The notes under the pieces were generated by a model, which was given only the letters and a program-made list of their open reading frames with translations, did not search any database and was not told the origin of the DNA. Source: Fasciola hepatica (taxonomy: Eukaryota; Platyhelminthes; Trematoda; Plagiorchiida; Fasciolidae). Taken from it: a DNA stretch of 64,000 nucleotides. The stretch is taken from assembly GCA_948099385.1 (NCBI GenBank), contig CANUEZ040000024.1, positions 22,436,501 through 22,500,500 on the forward strand, read 5' to 3'. Below, in pieces: positions 1 to 12,209 of this stretch. The stretch's first letter is position 1, and every line of letters starts with the position of its first letter. The position numbers and the translations under genes are program-made.

Positions 1-610
1 TACATAAACGAAAAAGAATCCAGCACCCCCTCCCTAGATTACAGCGTCGGTAACCAGTCCGAAGTATAGGATAGGAATTTTCTCTCTCCGACCTCAAAAG
101 CTCCACAAAACCACCCGCCTCAGGAGGTAAGGGGAAATTTACCACGGTTCTCACCAAAATCTAACTCTACGCGGACAGTCTAGATGCCGAGGAGTTTAAC
201 TTCCAAATCACCAAAAGTGACAGCAGGAATAAAGGCCGTTTGAAAGTCAGACCCATGTGCTTTTGAGGGGCCAGGCCCCATGACTCACATTCGACCACTT
301 GCTATGTGAGAAGTGGCTGACGCTCGAAATCTGAAGGGGATGCCTAATGCAGGATCGTTCTCACTAACTCAAGTTCTTCTCTGTTTCCCTGGAACACGTA
401 AAACCTATAGGCCCTGAAATGGTGAAAGCCATGAATTTGTTACTTGCTAATGAATAGTAATAATTTCCCTTTTTGGCTTGATCGGAATTTGCAGCGTGCC
501 ACTTTCTTGAACGAATCCTTATCTCGAGAGAGCTGTCATGTACCAGGCTAGCACGGCAGTTGATGGTGAGACCTGGAAAACCCGGTGGAATATAGTGATA
601 GGCTTTTTTA
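1..610. other. No gene recognised
   Basis: Only short open frames are present here, with no family motif on either strand. The stretch may be the flank or the lost 5' end of the decayed gypsy element that follows. I could not find a paired LTR. Confidence 0.4.
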
Positions 611-656
611 GTGGCAAAAGCCTCCTGGGTGAGACGCATGCACTTTACCCCGGGAA

Positions 657-839
657 GTGAAGCTTCTTGCGGCGTCAGGATATCTAGGAGAAAGATCGAA
701 ACTGGAACTTTACTTTCTGGATCCGTTTGTTTGGGGCTTGGTCAATGGGTCTGTGGAGAAAACCCTGCTGAGAGGAAAATTAAAGTTGTCCAAGGCCGTT
801 GCCATGGCAGGAGACGAAGAACTGGTGAAGAAACGTTAG
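657..839 (+). pseudogene. Gag fragment of decayed gypsy element
   Basis: A 60-codon open stretch has the pattern of a gypsy Gag C-terminal half: a FVWGL-like block followed by a stretch ending in LSKAVAMAGDEE. This resembles Gag segments just before the zinc knuckle. No intact CCHC knuckle is visible downstream. The assignment rests mostly on position ahead of the protease and RT remnants. Confidence 0.4.
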
Positions 840-1009
840 TTGAGACGAAAGATGATCAGTAGAGTCTTGCCGTCCAGCTGCAGCAGGCTTCTCCTTCAAG
901 GCGACTGCGGTATTTGGGAGCGGGACTCAGGGGACGGAGGGATCGCCGGTCGAATTTATGGTCCACTTTAAACTAACGAGGAACCGGGGCATAGGGCCGG
1001 CCCAGTAGC

Positions 1010-1354
1010 GTGATTCTCCGGCCAACTGTTCAGAGCAATGCAAACTTGGCTGGAGATATTAAGTCACGGGGCCGGAGCCAGTCACCATCAAAACAAGGCG
1101 AATCCGCCATACCAGTTGTTTCTTTATTCCATGATGGCTCCGATACTCCTCCATTCCTGATTAGAACCAACAATATTGATTTACATGCCACAGCGGATAC
1201 CGAAGCTACTCGCAGCCGCAGAATGGCTGCAATATTCAACCCGAGTGAGTTACAGCAGAAAAGTGGCTTTTTGCTGGCTAGTTTAAACCGTGGGAAAATA
1301 AGCCCAGCCGGGGTCACAGCTTTCTTTGTGGAACTTGAAGGTCTCAGTAAATAA
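1010..1354 (+). pseudogene. Retroviral-type aspartic protease fragment, gypsy
   Basis: A short frame contains LHATADTEATRS, which matches the D-T/S-G-A active-site region of gypsy proteases with the glycine replaced by glutamate, so this copy could not be active. It lies between the Gag remnant and the RT remnant, as expected for a Gag-Pol polyprotein. The upstream RGRSQSPSKQ stretch looks like the basic linker after the Gag zinc knuckle. Confidence 0.5.
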
Positions 1355-1889
1355 TGGTCCTTCGTAGCCATCAGGAGAGTTTCATATGGCGCGATCCTGG
1401 TGAGGGATGCGTTACAGAGTTTTGAGTGTTGCATAGACGTCCCAAGGGAGGGACTACACTTTGGGTATCTCAAGGAGAATTTTAGGAAGTGTGCTTGCGG
1501 AAAGTTAGATGTTTTATGTTATTTTGGGGCCCCTGAGAAATATCGCCGGCGGCAGCTCCAACAGCTTTTAAAGAATAACGATTCTGCAAGGAGCAGTTTA
1601 CTCCTTACAAAATGTTCCTGAAGCCTGCCGAAACGTTTATGTGGTAGGGTGAGGAGCTGAGATGGGCCAACTTGATTAAATGTCACCCAGATGCAAGGGA
1701 TCCTCATCCAACTAGGTTAGCTTCTGGAAGGGTAATAGTGTACTATTGGCCAGGGGTGCCTGTCGGAAGGACACGCTGAAAATGATATTTTACAGCCTTC
1801 TCTCTTCTTTTGGGAGTCCCTCACAGTCCCGGTGAAAGAGAAGCAGCAGTCTGAGGCTGTGCGTAGGCTACCGACGGTTAAAAGCAGTC

Positions 1890-2414
1890 ACTGCGATAGA
1901 CTCGTTTCCTCCGCCTGTATTGGAGGAAGCTTTTGGTGCTTTGGCAGGCGAGCCGTACAATACCATACTTGGCTTAGCGTCGGGATTATCGAAGGCGGCG
2001 ACTGGACCCGCAGACTGAGAATGAGCTGTTTCTACTATCCAGTCGTGCTTGGGCAACTTCTGAGTTGCGCCACTCGGGCTGACTAACGTATCCGCCAAGT
2101 TCCGGAAGTTAATAAACCACTCGCTGGCTGGCCTAATCCAACTTTTATGCCTCATCCTCGTTGACGATACATGGACCCACGGGGATTTGGTAGGGGAACG
2201 TCTTACAAATCTGGAGTTGGCGCCAGAACAGATCGGGCGAGTGGGGCTAAGGCTGAATCCAATAAAGACTTTCCGGAAATTGGCCACCTCCGTGGGTGAT
2301 ATAACTTCTTGTAACGGAATAAAAGCTGATCCTGGTGATGTAAATCAGGTCTTGAACTGGCCAACTACCCTTCTCTTCCCTCGAGCACTAGGCTTCCTGG
2401 TTCCGGCCCCATAG
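1890..2414 (+). pseudogene. Reverse transcriptase fragment, Ty3/gypsy, decayed
   Basis: Pieces of RT motifs survive in several frames. There is a LASG-like block near 1975, then PLGLTNVSAKFRKL (the PFGLxNAPATF motif) near 2070-2110, then LILVDDT in place of the YxDD catalytic box near 2155. An open stretch GRVGLRLNPIKTF with DGIKADP-like spacing follows, typical of the end of the RT thumb. Stops and frameshifts separate these blocks. The catalytic box is already altered. Confidence 0.7.
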
Positions 2415-3093
2415 TATTGCGGGTTTGTCAGGGACTCCATCGCGATTGAGTTGCCGTCAGGAACTCCCCTGCCAAAATATGGGAACTACCTCCGGGATGA
2501 TCGGTGTCTGCGCTAAGAACCCCTTTCGTCGCGGGGACTGGTTTCATCTAACGTTTTTATGAATGCGGGCGAATCTATGCCAGAGACCGATCCAAGTGGC
2601 GGGGCTGTTGGTGACGCGTTGTCCCACGTGGGTGCCAATGTCTATGAGCACCGGAGCATTTTGAGGTAAAACAACCTCAGGGAGAGAATTTCTGCATTAC
2701 TTGGAAGAAGACGCTGAATCTAGTGACGCTTACCAGGAATACTGGCGCCGCCTTGTCGGCCACTCTCCTTATGGTGGCACCTACCTCCAGTCGCCGTTGC
2801 GACTGCACAATTTTGAGGACTCATGGGGGCAGGGACAGAAGCGAAACTACGCCTTCGAACATCTGCCGGGTAAACTCCTTAGTAAAGTGATTACCTTATC
2901 GAGACGACCATTGACAAACCATGGCGGTTATTCGTCCTGTACTGTCAACCGTGCGGCAAAGATAAGTTACTGTAAAAAGGTCAAAGGGAGGTGGCTAACG
3001 ATGTGATGGAGTGATACGGAAGCCGCGTTTGTCTATGAAAACGCCAAAACCGAAAGTGAGACCAACACGTCAAGAGAGAGCGGATTCTACTCT

Positions 3094-3950
3094 GTGGATG
3101 AAACATTTATGGAGCCTATACGGTTCATTGAAGATAGCAAGCTGCACATCAGTTTTCCGCCGGAGACCAAACCATCCGGGGTAATGGGAACACTTCCTGA
3201 AGGGTTAGGTCAAGCTGGCGCCAATAGTTTGGAATACTATGCTAGAGTGAGGCTCTGGTGGCCGTATCAACAAGGGGATACCATGGGTTTTTGCAGGAAG
3301 TTTGAAGCATACGGCCATCCTGAGGATCCTCCAACCGAGCCTCGCGCTCTCCCCTAGCCAATGGCCATCCGTTTCCTAAACGGTAAGGTGGGGCTGAGCA
3401 TGGTTGGACTCCTACTAGTGACACACGAGAGTAATAAATAGATGCAGTTACTGACGACCGCCTTATAAAATCGCATGGGGCTACTGCCCTCGGAGCTGCA
3501 AACAAACAAAAGGCTTCCAGAGTTATTCGGTGAGGTTGGAAGTATCGCTTGAGAGCACCTCACCGACTGAATTCCGATCATGGGTCAGATTCGGAGAGCA
3601 CTTTTGCGGCTGAACTATGCAAACCACTCGGAAATGGTTGGACACGCGCTTTATCGTACCACCCACATGGCTCTTGACCCGTAGAACGTTATAACTGCAT
3701 TGCCATTAGTTTACTGAAAGCCTTCGTCAAAATGAGAGTTGGGGCAAGAAGATAGCCAATTGTTTACTAGCCTGAGACAGTGCGGTCCGTTTATCGACTA
3801 AGGAGAAACCAAATTTTTCATGGACCGGCCGAGAGATCCAACTTGGAGCGGACTGCGCTTATTTACCTTGGTGAGCAAAAATGCTGGATTTCATCGAAGG
3901 TGGAGAGGAGCCGACTTTCACCAACTAAGGTTCGGCTTAGGCGTATCGGG
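3094..3950 (+). pseudogene. Integrase fragment, Ty3/gypsy, decayed
   Basis: The open stretch to 3357 ends in VRLWWPYQQGD, then CRKFEAYGH. This is the H2C2 zinc-binding region of gypsy integrases with its second cysteine lost. Downstream, in broken frames, are a GADSESTFAAELC block near 3590, a YHPHGS block near 3655 and a LLKAFVK block near 3720, all in the order of the integrase core. A C-terminal piece near 3830-3950 resembles the post-core domain. The catalytic residues are not all preserved. Confidence 0.7.
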
Positions 3951-3959
3951 AGTATGAAG

Positions 3960-6900
3960 AGGATGAAAAATTCAATACCCCACATTTACCAGACGAATAA
4001 GTGTGGCTCCGTGACACGGTGCCCAGGAGCGGCATACCAGCCAGGCTATCGGAAGACCTTAAATGGACATCTGTGGTTGGTAGAACGTCATCAGCCTGCA
4101 CTGGCTTGAATCTTGAGATGCCTTGGTCTGGTCGTTCGTCATTCATGGCCCAATTAAATGAACTGAAACCTTATAACAGTGCTTTTGTTGGGGTAGCCAT
4201 ACACTCCCTCCAGCACAAATATGAGGTTCCTCTAGAAGGAGAGAGGGCTGTAGCTTCCCGCTTGGAGCCAAAAGGGACGAAAAACAGCTTCACGGAGCTT
4301 GGAAACGATCACAAAATGAAGGATTACCCTTATCGACCCATTTATTTTCTCTTCCCTGCGGAAAGCACTGCCTCTATGGACCTCAAAAATGGCTAGAGAC
4401 TGTGCTCTTACAACATCCCACTGAGCTGTAGTGTAAATTTTCTTTGTTATTTTAATTTCATTTGAATTACTGCATTTTGCGGATGGAATCCCAACTTGAC
4501 CAAACCATCCTTTCTTTGTTAAGCTTTCAAATAGCAAGGTAAATAGGTCCAGAACAATGAGCTTGTCTGTTCACGCTTCGTTCTGTATCGGTCCCTAACA
4601 CGATATATCTTCTACCGGCGAGAACCTGGCTAGACAAAATTCCAGTAGAGGATGCGCGGATGAAGCTTTCCCGTACTATGAGGAGTCCGTCAGACCTCGG
4701 CCTAGTCCACACCCCACATACTTGGCTTCCTCGACTTACCGCACACTGTCAAGGATGTGCGTCATTCCTTTTGGGCTAGTCCACCGCCATCACACCTTTA
4801 CTTTAACCAGTAGCCCAAAACACATAGACTTATAATGCTTCGTGAACAGTTCATTTATCTCTTCTTTAGTGGTGATCTGGACTCACTCGGTTCCAAGTGG
4901 CCTAGATCTGACCCTTCGGAAGTTTGAAAAACACTGGACTCCACTGGCAAGAAATCATGCTCACAAAGGGTAAAACTTCCGGCCAGACCTCGCATGGGCC
5001 ACGTATCTTTCCTATTGGGCCTGGTAAATGCCCACGAATGGTTTCAAACAGGTGCGGTTCGCTGCTTGCTACCGCTTTCTAGTAGTGGGCACATCTCCAA
5101 AGGAACCGGCAGTGGAGTAAGTTCTGACCTAATTTGGCCTGATTAAAAAGACAGTTAATGTCCGACAGGAAATTCTCTGCTGTGTAATAAAATAGAGGTA
5201 GGATTATTATATGCGTAAACGGGCAAAAACTTGTAACGGAATTTCCATTTCTATGGTAGTTGTTGTTTGCCTAGGTCAATCTCACTTATATTTACTTTCT
5301 CGTTTACTATAAGAAACCGGGGCTGAATGTTCATGGGACTATTTGCCATAGGTAAGCTAGAGAGCATGCGGTAGATTTCACTAGTTTTTACGGTCCAGCT
5401 CTGCGGGCTAGTGACGGGGTGTCCTTTTGACTATGGTCCGGACAGATTATGCACAACATTCCGCAGGATATCAGTAATGAATTCCTTTGGGACCAGTGGA
5501 TTCGTTTCCCATACTCCACCTTCAACAGGAATGACGACCATATGTGACTGTGCTGTCTGGTATGGTGACGCATGATAATGCGAACTTTGAAAGGCCTCTT
5601 TGAGACTGGCAAGTTCCGACTATGAACACCTTCGCTCCAATTTCCCTCGGTAATCATCCAATCGTTATCCCATTTCTTTGGGAAGAGTGTTGTTCTACTT
5701 GCACAACTACCGACATATTAGTCCAATTTGGAGGCTATCGTCTGTGTGGGTATTCTCTCATATGAAATGGAGCAAACGGGCATAGTCCAGAGAAGTATGT
5801 TTCTTGAGAGTTGACGACAAATCTATGCTTTAATGAGGGATAGTGGGGGTCGACTGAAGTCCTGCAGTTTTAAAGAAGAGGGCGAAACCAAGTTTTCATT
5901 CCAGTTGTTAGCCAGTTGTCGAGAACTATAATAAGCGTATGCAGATACCTCGGTCTGCATTAGTTCATGAAAACGGAAAGCAACGTTAGTAGGAACCAGC
6001 GGATTTATTGTTGTTTTGTGGCTAGTCCGAGTGTCGCTGGAACTCACCCGTGGGGCATCTCAGCCCCGGTAACCTTGCACTTGCAACTGTGATGCTTTTC
6101 GATATCACTCTCTTTCCCGTTCTACTCTATAATTCACACGCGGTTAGCTCCACTCACAACAGATGCCGCCCCGTTGTTCTCCCCTTTTGTCACATCATCG
6201 TACTTGCACTCACTGTACGGCATACTTAAATACATGCTCGTTCTTATTTATTATTTCTAACTACTATCAAACTTGCTCACATGCACGAAATCACATTACT
6301 GTGACCTCACCCATACGTCATGCCGTTTTCCTTAGCCAATTGAACTTTTACATGAAGCTCTGCGTGCATTTCACTTTGTTGCTGCTGAGCAGCCTGGCTT
6401 GACTGCACCCGTTCGCATGTGTTGCTTACTCTTGACCGCAAATGAATGACCTGCTTGCTTGATCGCTTATTTCCTCCCCAGTGAGCTGATAAGCGGTTTT
6501 GTTGTTTAGTCTGTTATCCGTTAATTCCGATCACAACGATTTTACGGCTGTATTCAATAACTGCTTCGCAGTTTATAATAACCTTGCCGCGAAAGTAATT
6601 GTCTCCCGAGTTAATGCCAACCTAATTTCCACTGCCACATCGGATCCCACGGTAAGTCGTTTAACATTAGCTGCAAAGGTCAGAGTTCTGAAGTGCATTC
6701 ACTTGAAAATAAAAAGACAAGCTCAATGTCCAAGCCTTTCTGACGACATAAAAGCCAAATGATCAGAGCCTAGCCATGGGTGAAAAGTTGACAGAAATAT
6801 TTCTCAGACCAAAGTAATAATTTTTCATTGGGGCCCATGGGAGTAGTCCACTTTCTTCTAAAACGAAGTGCTTGAGGAAAAGACGCGGAGGAGAAATCGA

Positions 6901-7560
6901 TAATTAACACGTTTACGAGACAGCTACTTAGCAGGCGCTACCGGGGTTCATCGAATAAGAAAAAGAAAGTAAGGCCGGTGGTTGACAGCCCCTCGTATTG
7001 GTAAACAGCAACGTACGGGGATCGGACTGTAGTGTGCACCGAGAACTTCTGTTGGGGGAGGTGGAAGAATTTACGGCGTGCGCGAAAAATACAAGTGAAT
7101 GTCATTTTGGCGACCCAGAAAAGCATGCGTATTTTTTGCTGAAAAATCTACGGAAGAGACAAGAAGCGAAGGAGTCATTTTCATAGCGAAATGAAATAAA
7201 ATTGCTCTTGTAATAGCGTTTGATGTTATAGGAACAAGACCAAGTTGCATGTCCAGGCAAAAGCCTGGCCTTTGTTTTTTTTCAGCGTGAAACATTGGCT
7301 TGTAAGTCGTTATGTGAAATCAGACGCATTGCGCAGTGTTGCTCAACTGAAATAATGAGCTAAAACCTATCGCGAAATATACAATCGACCAAGGAATAAC
7401 GATGCGGATAAACTTTGGTCTTTTCAGTGCTTAATTTGAGCGTTCTACAGTGTCCTTTAATTCAAATGTTATTATGTAATCACAGACAACAATTATCCAT
7501 TTAGTTTGATCCCATAGTCCCGAATACATCACTGTTAATTATTCAGTCTATCAAATATAT
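3960..7560. other. Long unassigned stretch
   Basis: There are many short open frames on both strands but none with a motif I can defend. A frame near 5000-5060 contains LGLVNAHEWFQ, faintly like the gypsy RT block before YxDD, but nothing around it confirms this. From 6100 to 7560 the base composition turns AT-richer and pyrimidine tracts are frequent, consistent with intronic or intergenic host DNA. Confidence 0.4.
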
Positions 7561-7566
7561 TCACTC

Positions 7567-8129
7567 TCAAAAGTGTTCCAATTTTTCACGTTTCATTACA
7601 TCTGAAACATGAAATTCAACTAATATTACGTGTTCTGCAGCAAACGTATCAGATCGCTTTTTGACGTCCAAAGTTTTCGGCTGCAGCATCACTTCAAATA
7701 ACCGCGGGTCAGAACTTAATTGATTACCAGTGGAATCGAATACATTTTGAAACCACTCTTCTCTTTTCTCAGGAGCGCAAACAGTGAGAATTTTAAAGCG
7801 GATCGTTCTTATATTTGTCCACTGTATTTTTTTCACTTACAACTGAGCTGCTGGAACCTAGGACACTCTTCCAATGAGGTGGCGGGCCAAATGGAACAGT
7901 TATTCTACTTGGCTCGTGGGCGGTTACTTCACAGAATCCAACTTCCACAGATGAAATCAAGGATCTGTGTAGAAATTCCTACCAAGTTTTCCATATGCTT
8001 TACAAATTCGCTTGCATCCGACGTAACTCTACTCAGGACACTTGCATAAAACATGGGTATGTGTCTATTCGCCTGAGTGAAAAAATTTGAAATGGCCGTG
8101 AACTGGAAAAACTGTTGTGCTTGAACCAC
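7567..8129 (-). other. Exon-like coding pieces of an unidentified gene
   Basis: On the minus strand three open pieces follow each other. One runs from about 8072 down, preceded by a pyrimidine run and CAG resembling a splice acceptor, and reads PMFYASVLSRVTSDASEFV. The second, in a different frame, ends at 7841 exactly before GTAAGT, a strong donor. The third is a 90-codon frame at 7567-7836 containing KREEWFQNVFDSTG. The peptides look like ordinary globular protein and not like a retroelement. I do not recognise the family. Frames do not join simply, so this is either a gene with short introns or a decayed one. Confidence 0.28.
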
Positions 8130-8236
8130 TGGATACCGAACCTCTGGGCTTTACTAATGATTTCATTTGTCCGCACACCTGAGGTTAGTATATAATCTAC
8201 ACTTCGCATTTCTCAACTTAGTACCTGGGAACTCGA

Positions 8237-8619
8237 TGTAGCATACATGCGTGGGAATTCCCCCTTAGCCGTTGTCATATACTTGTATTGTTGAGACTAC
8301 GCTCTTTATTTCATTGACTCTCGAACAAGTAAAACATGCATCAATCACTACACTTCAGCATTTGTTTATATTTTGCTCACGTGAAGTGGCATAATTTTGA
8401 TTCGCACTTGGACTTCCGTGACGGTGGTACTTGACATTGGCCTTTGTTGAACTCTGGTCCTCTTGTTAGACGTTGAGGCCGTACAGTTGAGGTTTGTACA
8501 TGTTTATATGCGTATAACGTGTTAATCCAGTACCGTAGAGACTACGAATCAATCTTGTTCTGATTTTGGGATTAGTTTGAATTGGCTGCGCGTTACTCAC
8601 AGTCGGAATAAACCCTACA
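8237..8619 (+). repeat. BEL-1 5' LTR (383 bp)
   Basis: It matches the 3' LTR across its whole length, with differences seen at about seven positions. Six of these fall in the outer ~10 bases of the two ends; one (T/C near 8451) lies inside. A third copy of the same LTR stands alone at 35,758-36,140. Confidence 0.93.
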
Positions 8620-8628
8620 GTACTCAAC

Positions 8629-9870
8629 TTGGAATCTTCACAAGGGAACCAATCGGGAGTGACTAGAAGAGGACAAAGACAAACCGAAGCTGGACAGGAT
8701 ATAACCCGGCATGTCTCTGGGGTATTTTTGGGTGATGCCGATTCCTTAGATATTTCTAGGTCTACTATTCCTGTCAGTGCGATTTCATGTACTTCAGCTA
8801 GTGGTATAGAATTTAAAGGTGATGATATCTTTCGATTGAGAATAGTTGAGTTAGAAACTCAGCTTGGGCAGGCTAGGGAAGAAGCTGAATCTGCCAGGAA
8901 AGATCAATTACAAAAACGGAGGCTAGAGGCGATTTTGGGGACCACGGGGCATACGGCCATTCAGCCTAGCGGTTCTGTTGAACAATTTAAGTCGACTTGT
9001 ACCAGTGTAACCCGCGCTATTGACCTAACAAGAGTGGAATTTTCCCTATTCGACAGGGGCGCAGAAGAGTGCTGTCAGTTCGTTAAACAGTAAGAGAACT
9101 TTGTGGAAAGGGCAGTATTTGATCCGGAACAGCGATTCCTGTACTTGCTGCTTTACTGTCGTGGGAGAGCCAGGAAAGCAATTGACGGGTGCCCGATGCT
9201 GGACCCTCAAGAGGGTTACACTCGGGCACGTGAAATATTGGAAGACCTATTTAGGCAACCATTTAAAATCTCCCGGAATTTGATCGATGGTGTACTATCA
9301 GAGGCAAAACGTTCCAAAGGCGAGTCGCTCTCTCTAGCCAGCCTGGTGATAAAAATGCAGAAATGCAGTATCGCGCTGTATCACTTAGATTACCGATCGA
9401 ACATGAACGCATTGCACACACTGGAGACCATAGTGCGCAGTTCACCCACAGAAGTACAGGGTAGATGGGCCGATGAAGCCGGAAGTGTCATCAGATTTGG
9501 GCGAAAAACCACTTTTGAAGACCTGAGGCAGTTTATAGACTGTCATCTCAAATAGCAAATAGTCGTTTCGGCCAACTTATGCGCTCGACACGCAAGTTAC
9601 CTAGGATTATGACGGAGCAAACCTGGACCAGGGAACCAAGTAGAAGCCAACTATGGGCAAACACACACGCATTATCTCGCGAAGGTGAAAACTTGCCGGT
9701 GTGTGAAGTTTGCGGGGCGTCTCATCGCCTAGTGGAATACCCCCGCTTCCACAATGTAGACGTCGACGAACGATGGGAAATAGCTAAGAGACTGGGCTCG
9801 GGCTTCTTTTGTCTCCGATTCACTTTGAGCAGCGGTGTGCCGAGCAAAACCCAGCTGTGGTCAGAATGGA
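8629..9870 (+). pseudogene. BEL-1 gag, broken
   Basis: The frame opens with TTG, not ATG, 10 bases after the LTR. A coiled-coil-like stretch (near 8840-8930) is followed by a Gag core containing YCRGRARKAIDG, also seen in BEL-2. A TAA at 9091-9093 interrupts the frame where BEL-2 has phenylalanine, and a TAG follows at 9553-9555. The next piece (9579-9917, other frame) holds a zinc-knuckle-like CEVCGASH motif near 9703. Gag packages the element RNA into cytoplasmic particles. This copy cannot give a full product. Confidence 0.8.
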
Positions 9871-11476
9871 TGCCATGGGAAGCACCACTACCTACTACAC
9901 AAGTCCCAGAAAATTGAATGCCAAAGAAACCCCGAAGCTAAGTGTGGTCTGCTCAGTGTCTTGCTCCACTAGCAAGCCCTTTCGCCTGAGAGTAATTGCA
10001 GTCTGCGTAGAAACACCAGTAGGGGTTATAAGAGAGTTGGCCCTTGCAGATAGTGGCTTCGACACCACTGTTGTGAGGAAGGAATTTGCAGGGGGATATG
10101 GGATCATAGGACATCAATCTTCATTAGCCGTGGGCACAGTGAGTGGCACCCAGATCATCCAGTCGACCAAACTGCAACTACAACTCGTTTCCATGGTCAA
10201 CAAAAAAAGAGCAGAAATTCTAGAAGCATTCACCATAAAAGACCTGCCGATGAGAGCACCACAGTCAGTGCAATCGATTCTGACTCAGTGGCCGCATCTC
10301 GACGGGGTTACGATTGAGGATTGGCAAAATAACGAAATTGATCTGCTGATCGGTTGTGATATGCCGGAAGCGCATTGTGTCCTAGATCAAAGAATAGGAA
10401 GCCGCAAACCACCCTTTGCAGCAGGCAATATTCGGCTGGACTCTATATGGTAGTACAGATGGAAGATCTGGCGAACAATTCCAAATCAACTGCACTTCGG
10501 CGGGAACGGTGAACGTGGAACAGGCATTCCAACAGCTGTATAACGCCGAATTTGCCGACCTGGCCATTGATAGAGGTGGCCCAGCACAAGAAGATAGGTC
10601 GGCTTTGAAAATTATAGCCGAGAACGTCAAGTATGTTATAGATCGTTTCGAGGTTTCTGTCCCGTGGAGACCTAACATGAAACCCATGCCAAACAGCCGA
10701 GAAATAGCTCTGAAACGATTATGCTTCCTCAAAACCAGGACGATTCGCGAACAGCAATTAAGGATAGAGTACAAGCGAGCCATGCAACATAACATAGACT
10801 TGGGCCGTATAGAAAGAGTGGATACAGCGGTTATCAGCGCAAATTTGAGGTAGTACCTACCTCATCACCCGGCCGTGAACCCAAGGAAACCGGGGAAGGT
10901 TCGAGTGGTTTTCGACTGTGCCGCGAAATGTCAGGGCGTGCGACTCAACGATCATATACTACAGAGCCCACACTGGACAGCACCACCATTCGGGGTTTTA
11001 TGTCGTTCTAGATTGGAAAAAGTGGCCGTCTCTGCGGATATACGTGAAATGTTTCCACAAGTGAAGATATCCGCTGAAGATAGAGACGCATTCACCTTCT
11101 CGGGTGGCCTTGAAGCCACGCAAATCGTGCACCAGATGAGTACAGGCTGACCGTGCATCCCTTTGGGACGGTATCATTTCTATTCTGTGCTAATTTCGCC
11201 CTCCGAGGAACCCTCAAGTCCTTCGGTTGCACCAGCAATCTGTCAGGAAGAGCAACGGATCACATTTACGTGGACGATATTCTGTGTTCCTCTGACGACC
11301 CAAATACTGCTATTCTATATATGACCGAACTGATCGCCACCCTAAAGGCTGGAGAGTTCAACCTCACTAAATGGGTTTCAAACAGCCACGAGGTGCTCAA
11401 TGTTATCCCGAAATCCGGAAAGTCGAGTATGCTAGAGATCCTTTGGGATCCTCTTCACAAACGGAGCGCAAGCTAG
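9809..11476 (+). pseudogene. BEL-1 pol: aspartic protease and reverse transcriptase, broken
   Basis: The first piece (9809-10453) contains LALADSGFDTTV near 10,049, the D-S-G active site of the DUF1758-type BEL protease. The RT follows in pieces at 10,416-10,853, 10,875-11,150 and 11,153-11,476, which lie in more than one frame. Visible RT motifs are [24 protein letters not shown] and the catalytic YVDD at 11,267-11,278. The RT would copy the packaged RNA into DNA. The family-typical FLW after the palm helix reads FSG here, so the palm is damaged as well as frameshifted. Confidence 0.82.
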
Positions 11477-11478
11477 GA

Positions 11479-12206
11479 CTTTAATGGAAACCCGGAGGTG
11501 ACGAATTAATATTCACTCTGGACCCACCCAAACGACCAGCCACACGAACAGAAATCCTATCATCAGTCTCAAGCCTCTATGATCCCCTAGGTTTCATTCC
11601 ACTATGGTTGTTACCGGGAAAGTGCTTACTGCAATCGCTGTGCCAAAGAGGGACGGGTTGGAGGGAACCTCTCCAGGAGGACGACGATAAGCGATGACGC
11701 GACTGGCTGCGGAACCTGGATCAACTTGGCGAGATCAAAATACAAGGATGCTTGACAGGAATCAAGTGCATAAACGACGCCCAACTTCACTCATTTTCTG
11801 ATGCATCAGAAATAGGCTAAGGGATAGGGGCTTACGGCTTCTGGTAGACGAAAATGGTGGGCGACACAGTCAGATACTATTCGCAAAGGCGAGAGTGGCT
11901 CCACTGAAAACGGTGTCGATTCCAAGGCTGGAACTGACGGCGGCAGTACTGGCCGTGAAAGCCGCGACGCCGATTAGGAGATGCTTCGACCGGATAAACT
12001 GGGAAACGAAGTTTTCGACGGACCTAGCCACGGTACTGCATTACATAAACAACATCACCACTCGCTTTAACACCTTCGTGGCCAACAGACTCAATATAAT
12101 CCTCGAGTCGACTAAAACCGATCGATGGCACTATGTACAATCCGCCAGTAACCCGGCCGACTTCTGCTCAAGGGGCCTGAAAACACTAGAGAGGTTGTGG
12201 ATGTAG
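11479..12206 (+). pseudogene. BEL-1 RNase H region, broken
   Basis: After the RT, broken frames carry SLYDPLGF near 11,570-11,590, LHSFSDASE near 11,787-11,815 and the stretch at 11,895-12,206 with SIPRLELTAAVLA and NPADFCSRG. These are typical of the BEL/Pao connection and RNase H segment (annotated in databases as peptidase A17 family). RNase H removes the RNA strand during reverse transcription. A stop directly after SDASEIG kills the domain. Confidence 0.75.
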
Positions 12207-12209
12207 ACA

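Larger units (their letters stand above)
620..3960 (+). mobile_element. Decayed Ty3/gypsy LTR retrotransposon (LTRs not found)
   Basis: Fragments of gag, protease, reverse transcriptase and integrase occur in canonical Ty3/gypsy order on one strand, in shifting frames with many stops. The order gag-PR-RT-INT is seen. Assignment to Ty3/gypsy follows from the RT and the H2C2 integrase pieces listed separately. No LTR pair could be recognised, so the ends are approximate. It is far more decayed than the gypsy element at 45,434-50,227 and must be old. Confidence 0.75.

Noticed and set aside
4980..5120. A second gypsy RT remnant (LGLVNAHEWFQ)
   Set aside because: One weak block without neighbouring motifs or a catalytic box. 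Chance is not excluded.
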